A model generated the notes under the pieces. The model saw only the letters and a program-made list of their open reading frames with translations. It made no database searches and had not been told where the DNA came from. Made by a program: the position numbers and the translations under genes. From Thioclava arctica (GTDB lineage: Bacteria; Pseudomonadota; Alphaproteobacteria; Rhodobacterales; Rhodobacteraceae), in the NCBI RefSeq assembly GCF_040892615.1, contig NZ_JBFRYC010000009.1, positions 1-64,000 of the forward strand: DNA of 64,000 bases. The letters run 5' to 3'. This document shows, in pieces, positions 59,717 through 64,000 of the stretch. The stretch's first letter is position 1. Each line of letters opens with the position of its first letter.

Positions 59717-61063
59717 TTACGAGCCTTTCTTCATGCGCGCTTTTTCCGCGCGCAGCTTGGCGAAAAGTTTCGCGGCAAGTCCGGGCCGGTTGACCTGTTT
59801 GGCGCGGCCCAAGGCGATGGCATCGGCGGGCACATCCTCGGTGATGATCGAACCAGACCCCGTCAGCGCGCCATCGCCCACCGAGACCGGGGCCACCAAC
59901 ATCGTGTCAGACCCGATGAAAGCATTGGCTCCGATCGTGGTGCGATGCTTCATCACGCCATCATAATTGCAGGTGATTGTGCCCGCGCCAATATTGGTCT
60001 GCGCGCCGATATCGGCATCGCCCAGATAGGTGAGGTGGCCGACCTTGACCCCTTCGGCGAGAACCGAGTTCTTCACCTCAACGAAATTGCCGATATGCAC
60101 ATCCTCGGCCAATTCGGCGCCGGGGCGCAGCCGCGCAAACGGCCCCACGCTGGCCCCGCGCGAGATATGGCAGCCTTCGAGATGACAAAAAGCCTCGATC
60201 TGCGCGCCGCTCTCCACAGTCACATCGGGGCCAAAGACGACATTCGGGCCGATCACCACATCGCTGCCCAGATAAGTGTCGAGCGCGAAATACACGGTCT
60301 GCGGATCGACCATGGTGACACCATTTTCCAGCGCCTCGGCGCGGGCGCGGGCTTGAAACTGTGCCTCGGCGCGAGCGAGTTCGGCGCGGGTGTTGATGCC
60401 CAGCGTCTCGGCCTCGCCACAGGTCACGACTTGGGCCGACAGCCCTTGGGCGCGCGCGGCGGCCACGATATCGGTGAGGTAATATTCGCCCGAGGCATTG
60501 TCGTTGCTGAGGCCGCTTACAAGCGTGCCCAACAGCGCTGCGTCACAGGCAATAACGCCGGAGTTACAAAGCGTTATCGCGCGCTCTTCATCCGTCGCAT
60601 CCTTGAATTCGACGATCCGCTCTAGCATCGCGCCTTGCGTTACAAGCCGACCGTAACGCCCCGGATCAGCCGCTTCAAAGCCCAGCACGGTCACGGCCGC
60701 GTCGCTGGCGGCCATCTGCTCCAGCGTCTCGGGGGAGATGAAGGGCGTGTCGCCATAAAGGACAATCACGCGCCCCTCAAACCCGTCCAGCGCGGGCAGG
60801 GCTTGGGCCACCGCATGACCGGTGCCAAGCTGTTCCTCTTGCAGCACGATCTCGGCCTCGGGCGCGATTTTCACCGCAGCCCGGCCCACCTGATCCGCAC
60901 CATGCCCGGCCACCACGATCACGCGCGCCGGTTCCAAGCTGCGCGCCGAGGCCAGCGCATGGGCCAGCAGCGGCGCACGCCCGATCTGGTGGAGCACCTT
61001 GGGGAGGTCAGACATCATACGGGTGCCTTGCCCCGCCGCGAGGGTGATCAGCGCAATTGCCAT
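59717..61063 (-). CDS. glmU: Bifunctional UDP-GlcNAc pyrophosphorylase / glucosamine-1-P acetyltransferase
   Basis: 448 residues. The N-terminal uridyltransferase domain opens with ITLAAGQGTRMMSDLPKVLH, and the C-terminal half is a left-handed beta-helix acetyltransferase (hexapeptide repeats; KNSVLAEGVKVGHLTYLGDADIG and TITCNYDGVMKHRTTIG). It catalyses the last two steps to UDP-GlcNAc, just after GlmS and GlmM. The ATG at 61063 is supported by the conserved N terminus. It forms an operon with glmS and the AlkD-like gene. Confidence 0.96.
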   Translation of the reverse strand: MAIALITLAAGQGTRMMSDLPKVLHQIGRAPLLAHALASARSLEPARVIVVAGHGADQVGRAAVKIAPEAEIVLQEEQLGTGHAVAQALPALDGFEGRVIVLYGDTPFISPETLEQMAASDAAVTVLGFEAADPGRYGRLVTQGAMLERIVEFKDATDEERAITLCNSGVIACDAALLGTLVSGLSNDNASGEYYLTDIVAAARAQGLSAQVVTCGEAETLGINTRAELARAEAQFQARARAEALENGVTMVDPQTVYFALDTYLGSDVVIGPNVVFGPDVTVESGAQIEAFCHLEGCHISRGASVGPFARLRPGAELAEDVHIGNFVEVKNSVLAEGVKVGHLTYLGDADIGAQTNIGAGTITCNYDGVMKHRTTIGANAFIGSDTMLVAPVSVGDGALTGSGSIITEDVPADAIALGRAKQVNRPGLAAKLFAKLRAEKARMKKGS

Positions 61064-61171
61064 GAAACGTGCCTTTTCTTCTGCTCGCCCCCGTTTTACC
61101 CATTGCGCACCTTGCCGCAAGGGCTGTGACTTCACGCTTCCTTTCGCGGTGTTACGAAGATTGGGGGCAAA

Positions 61172-61846
61172 ATGCGCACGGTGGTGTTTGATCTGGATGG
61201 CACGCTGGCCGATACGTCGGGCGATTTGATAGCGGCGGCGAATGCGTGTTTTGTTGCGCGCGGGCATCGCGGCGTGCTGGATGCGGGTCAGGATGCGCTG
61301 ATCGCCTTTCATGGCGGGCGCGCGATGCTGAAGGCCGGCTATGAGCGGCTGGGTCTGGAGCGGGCCGAGGTTGAAGCGCGCATTGAAGCCGATTACCAGC
61401 CGCTACTGGAGCATTACGGGGCCAATATCGACCGTCACACGCAGCTTTACCCGGGCGCGGTGGAAGCGGTGAAAACCTTGCGAGGGCAGGGCTTTGCAAC
61501 GGCGATCTGCACCAATAAACCCGAGGGGTTGGCGCGCGAATTGGTGGCGCGGCTCGACATCGCGCACCTGTTCGATGCGCTGATTGGCGCTGATACGTTA
61601 CCTGTGCGCAAGCCCGCACCTGATCCTTATCTGGCGGCGGTCAGTCAGGCGGGCGGGGCAGTTAAGCGCTCGCTTTTGGTGGGTGATACCAACACCGATC
61701 GTGAAACCGCGCGCGCCGTGGGCGTGCCGTGCATCCTTGTGACCTTCGGCCCCGAGGGGCGCGCGATTGAGCGTCTTTCCCCCGAGGCGCTGCTTGATCA
61801 TTTCGACACCCTGCCCGCACTGGTCGCCCGGATGCTGGGCGCCTGA
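61172..61846 (+). CDS. gph: Phosphoglycolate phosphatase, HAD family
   Basis: 224 residues of HAD subfamily IA: motif I VVFDLDGTLADT (4-15) with the nucleophile Asp8, motif II ICTNKPEGLA, motif III Lys in VRKPAPDP, and motif IV VGDTNTDRETA. It clears 2-phosphoglycolate arising from oxidative DNA damage or Rubisco oxygenation. It is divergent from glmU across 108 bases. An inverted repeat, CGTCCCT (61856-61862) with AGGGACG (61883-61889), follows the gene and may end its transcript. Confidence 0.88.
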   Translation: MRTVVFDLDGTLADTSGDLIAAANACFVARGHRGVLDAGQDALIAFHGGRAMLKAGYERLGLERAEVEARIEADYQPLLEHYGANIDRHTQLYPGAVEAVKTLRGQGFATAICTNKPEGLARELVARLDIAHLFDALIGADTLPVRKPAPDPYLAAVSQAGGAVKRSLLVGDTNTDRETARAVGVPCILVTFGPEGRAIERLSPEALLDHFDTLPALVARMLGA

Positions 61847-61934
61847 ATTAACCCACGTCCCTGATAATCAGCGCGTCTTGACAGGGACGCGCGTGCGGCT
61901 CAGCTTGGCGCCCTGTCGAAAACTTGGAGATATC

Positions 61935-63170
61935 ATGGCCCGCGAACCCCTTTCAGGCGGCACTGTTTCGGCTGGGCAGGGCCATGCCACGCTGTTCGTT
62001 CTGATCGTGGTGTTTTTGGATATGGTCGGCTTTGGGCTGATCATTCCGGTCTTGCCCTCGCTGATCGTGCAGGTGGGGCATGTCGATCTGGCGCAGGCGA
62101 GCAAGGTGGGCGGCGCGATGTTTGCCATCTTCAGCCTTGCGCAATTCGCCTTTGCGCCCCTGATGGGCAACCTGTCGGACCGGTTCGGGCGTCGCCCGCT
62201 GCTGTTGCTCGCGATTGCGGGGCTGGGGGTGGATTACCTGTTTCATGCCTTTGCGCCGACGCTGTTCTGGCTGTTTGTCGGGCGCGCGATTGCAGGGGTG
62301 TGCGGGGCGTCCTACGTGATCGCCAATGCCTATCTCGCCGATGTCAGCGCGCCCGAAGATCGCGCACGCGCCTTTGGTTTGATGGGCGCGGCCTTTGGGT
62401 TGGGGTTCATCCTGGGCCCGGCGCTGGGGGGCTTGTTGGGAGAGCTGGGCCCGCGCGTGCCGTTCTTTGTCGCCGCCGCAATTTCGGGGCTGAACCTGAT
62501 CTATGGGCTGTTCGTGCTGCCCGAAAGCCTGCCGCCGGAACGCCGTCGCCCGCTGAACTGGCGCGCTTGCAATCCGTTTGGCACGCTCAAGGTGTTCGCG
62601 CGCTATCCCGGCGTCTTGCCTATGGCGGGGGTGATGGGGGTGTATCTGTTCGCCTCGGCGATTTATCCCGCGATCTGGCCGTTCTGGGGGATGGCAAAAT
62701 TTGGTTGGACCGAAGGGATCGTCGGCTTGACGCTCGCCGCTTACGGGGGGGTCGCGGCGGCCTTTCAGGGCGGCTTGTCGGGCCCGCTGGCGCGCCGTTT
62801 TGGCGAGGCAAAGGTGGTCTTTGTGGGGCTGTTTCTGGGGGTGGTGCTGCTGATTGCGCTGGCGCTGTCTTCCAGCCTTGCGATGGTGTTGTTCGTGCTT
62901 TGCGTGACGGGCATCGAGGGGCTGGTGCAGCCGATGCTCACCTCGCTGATGTCGCGCGCCGTGCCCGAGGATGAACAGGGTGCGTTGCAGGGTGGGATTT
63001 CGGCGGTGATGAATCTCGCGATGTTGTTTGGCACGCTGTTCTTCACGCAGATTTTCGGGATATTTCAGGCCGAGGGCGCGATCATCCGCACGCCCGATAT
63101 GGCCTTTTACATGGCCTCGGCTATTTTGTTGATCGCGTTGATCTGGTTCGCGCGGCTGCGCAAGAGGTAA
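61935..63170 (+). CDS. MFS transporter, TetA-like
   Basis: 411 residues with 12 predicted membrane segments. DMVGFGLIIPVLPSLI in helix 1, GNLSDRFGRRPLLLL (motif A) after helix 2, and AFGLGFILGPALGGLLGELG (motif C) in helix 5 are typical of drug:H+ antiporters of the DHA1/TetA group. True tetracycline resistance cannot be concluded from this. The ATG at 61935 follows GGAG; an upstream frame start is not supported. Confidence 0.88.
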   Translation: MAREPLSGGTVSAGQGHATLFVLIVVFLDMVGFGLIIPVLPSLIVQVGHVDLAQASKVGGAMFAIFSLAQFAFAPLMGNLSDRFGRRPLLLLAIAGLGVDYLFHAFAPTLFWLFVGRAIAGVCGASYVIANAYLADVSAPEDRARAFGLMGAAFGLGFILGPALGGLLGELGPRVPFFVAAAISGLNLIYGLFVLPESLPPERRRPLNWRACNPFGTLKVFARYPGVLPMAGVMGVYLFASAIYPAIWPFWGMAKFGWTEGIVGLTLAAYGGVAAAFQGGLSGPLARRFGEAKVVFVGLFLGVVLLIALALSSSLAMVLFVLCVTGIEGLVQPMLTSLMSRAVPEDEQGALQGGISAVMNLAMLFGTLFFTQIFGIFQAEGAIIRTPDMAFYMASAILLIALIWFARLRKR

Positions 63171-63173
63171 GCA

Positions 63174-64000
63174 ATGAGCGAGCGTTTCGAGGGCAATTTC
63201 ACCCAGCAAGAACCGATCTCCGAGGATGCGATTGCAGCGGCTGTCGCGGTGCTGCGTTCGGGGCGGTTGCATCGCTACAATACCGCGCCCAATGAGCCGG
63301 GCGAGGTCGCGCTGCTGGAGCAGGAATTCGCCGCCTTCACGGGCGCGAAATATTGCCTTGCGGTGGCCTCGGGCGGCTATGCCTTGGGCTGTGCCTTGCG
63401 TGCATTGGATGTGGCCCCGAATGAGCCGGTGTTGACCAACGCTTTCACGCTGGCCCCGGTGCCCGGCGCGATTGCCGCGCTTGGCGCGCGCCCGGTCTTC
63501 GTCGAGAGCACCGAGAACCTGACCATCGATCTTGACGATCTGACTGCGAAGGCCAAAGCATCCGGGGCGCGTGTGCTGATGCTCAGCCATATGCGCGGCC
63601 ATCTTTGCGACATGGACGCCTTAATGGAGATCGCGCGCGCCCATGATCTGCGCGTAATCGAGGATTGCGCGCATACGATGGGGGCTTCGTGGGCGGGCGT
63701 GCCCTCGGGGCGCCATGGCGTGATCGGATGCTATTCGACCCAGACCTATAAGCATATCAACTCGGGCGAGGGCGGGCTGATCGTCACCGATGATCCCGAA
63801 CTGGCGGCGCGGATGATCCTGCTCTCGGGCAGCTATATGATGTACCCCCGCCATCTGGCCGCCCCCGCGCCAGAGGTGTTCGAGGCGCTGAAATATGACA
63901 CGCCCAATGTGTCGGGGCGTATGGACAGCCTGCGCGCCGCGATCCTGCGTCCGCAATTGGCCGAGCTGCCCGAACGGGTGGCGCGCTGGAACCGGCTGTA
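63174..64000 (+). CDS. DegT/DnrJ/EryC1/StrS aminotransferase family protein, partial
   Basis: 275 residues are visible; the gene runs off the right edge. It is a PLP-dependent sugar or amino-acid aminotransferase-like protein. SGRLHRYN, the substrate/cofactor loop TGAKYCLAVASGGYAL, VIEDCAHTMGA (Asp that binds the PLP ring) and CYSTQTYKHINSGEGG (with the lysine that forms the Schiff base) are seen in order. It starts three bases after the MFS stop codon, so the two are probably co-transcribed. Confidence 0.86.
   Translation, partial: MSERFEGNFTQQEPISEDAIAAAVAVLRSGRLHRYNTAPNEPGEVALLEQEFAAFTGAKYCLAVASGGYALGCALRALDVAPNEPVLTNAFTLAPVPGAIAALGARPVFVESTENLTIDLDDLTAKAKASGARVLMLSHMRGHLCDMDALMEIARAHDLRVIEDCAHTMGASWAGVPSGRHGVIGCYSTQTYKHINSGEGGLIVTDDPELAARMILLSGSYMMYPRHLAAPAPEVFEALKYDTPNVSGRMDSLRAAILRPQLAELPERVARWNRL

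Noticed and set aside
57902..59760. glmS ribozyme upstream of glmS
   Set aside because: The region upstream is the glmU coding sequence with zero gap, and the organism type does not usually carry this ribozyme.
61935..63170. Calling the MFS protein a tetracycline resistance determinant
   Set aside because: TetA-like motifs are shared by many exporters, and no tetR-type regulator lies beside it.
61953..63602. 549-codon open frame antisense to the MFS and aminotransferase genes
   Set aside because: Extremely His/Arg/Gln-rich and spans two real genes on the other strand.

Overview
The window reads as a chromosomal segment of a GC-rich alphaproteobacterium, most likely a member of the Rhodobacteraceae (inference). 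Support comes from the cysteine cluster Lrp/AsnC – uroporphyrinogen methyltransferase – DUF2849 – sulfite reductase – APS reductase – DUF934 – ferredoxin-NADP reductase, from two Hint-domain proteins of the kind common in that family, a tctCBA/tctDE locus, and dense operons joined by ATGA and TGATG overlaps. No rRNA, tRNA, CRISPR array or replication origin was seen.

Layout. 1-120 is the cut end of an IS5-type insertion sequence. 364-2948 (minus) holds malate synthase G and a GlcG-like protein, divergent from aminopeptidase N (3244-5814). 5878-10448 (minus) is a respiratory operon: CcoN- and CcoO-like oxidase subunits, a membrane-anchored triheme cytochrome and a TsdA-like thiosulfate dehydrogenase, without CcoP or CcoQ. 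11151-15059 holds mprF, a DUF202 protein and a fumarylacetoacetate-hydrolase-family enzyme. 15123-16030 is a decayed locus: a LysR 3' remnant and a broken dabA (DUF2309, inorganic carbon uptake), facing each other across a perfect 24-bp inverted repeat.

16749-31434 holds tex, the tctCBA tripartite carboxylate transporter with the divergent tctDE two-component system and a linked periplasmic binding protein, and then a BMP-type nucleobase/nucleoside ABC transporter fused into an operon with a cytosine-deaminase-like amidohydrolase. 31713-36737 (plus) is the least familiar block: a DUF2946 protein, two Tat-exported NosL-family proteins, a small anchored protein, an FtsX/MacB-type permease with its ATPase, and a polytopic protein with a CPFC motif. 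It looks like an envelope metal (copper) handling system, with no nitrous oxide reductase in the window.

36741-45446 holds prfC with a DUF6869 protein, a secreted unknown, a Hint protein, an SDR lacking the usual catalytic Tyr/Lys, an orphan Fe3+-type ABC ATPase, an M29 aminopeptidase and an iron-containing alcohol dehydrogenase. 45519-50793 is the assimilatory sulfate-reduction operon. A dead IS5/IS427-type element (50793-51682) lies against its 3' end. Next come oxyR (without the second redox cysteine) and a divergent peroxiredoxin, several small proteins, a second Hint protein, a glutamine-amidotransferase-like hydrolase and a wrecked D-lyxose isomerase gene. The right end holds an AlkD-like protein, glmS and glmU (minus), gph, a TetA-like MFS exporter and the start of a DegT/DnrJ aminotransferase.

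How the parts may work together: the 5.9-10.4 kb operon could pass thiosulfate electrons straight to O2, and the sulfur-assimilation operon supplies sulfide and siroheme. The NosL/ABC operon could metallate or protect an extracytoplasmic copper site, and the CuB site of an oxidase such as CcoN is one possible client. These links are inferred from gene content only.
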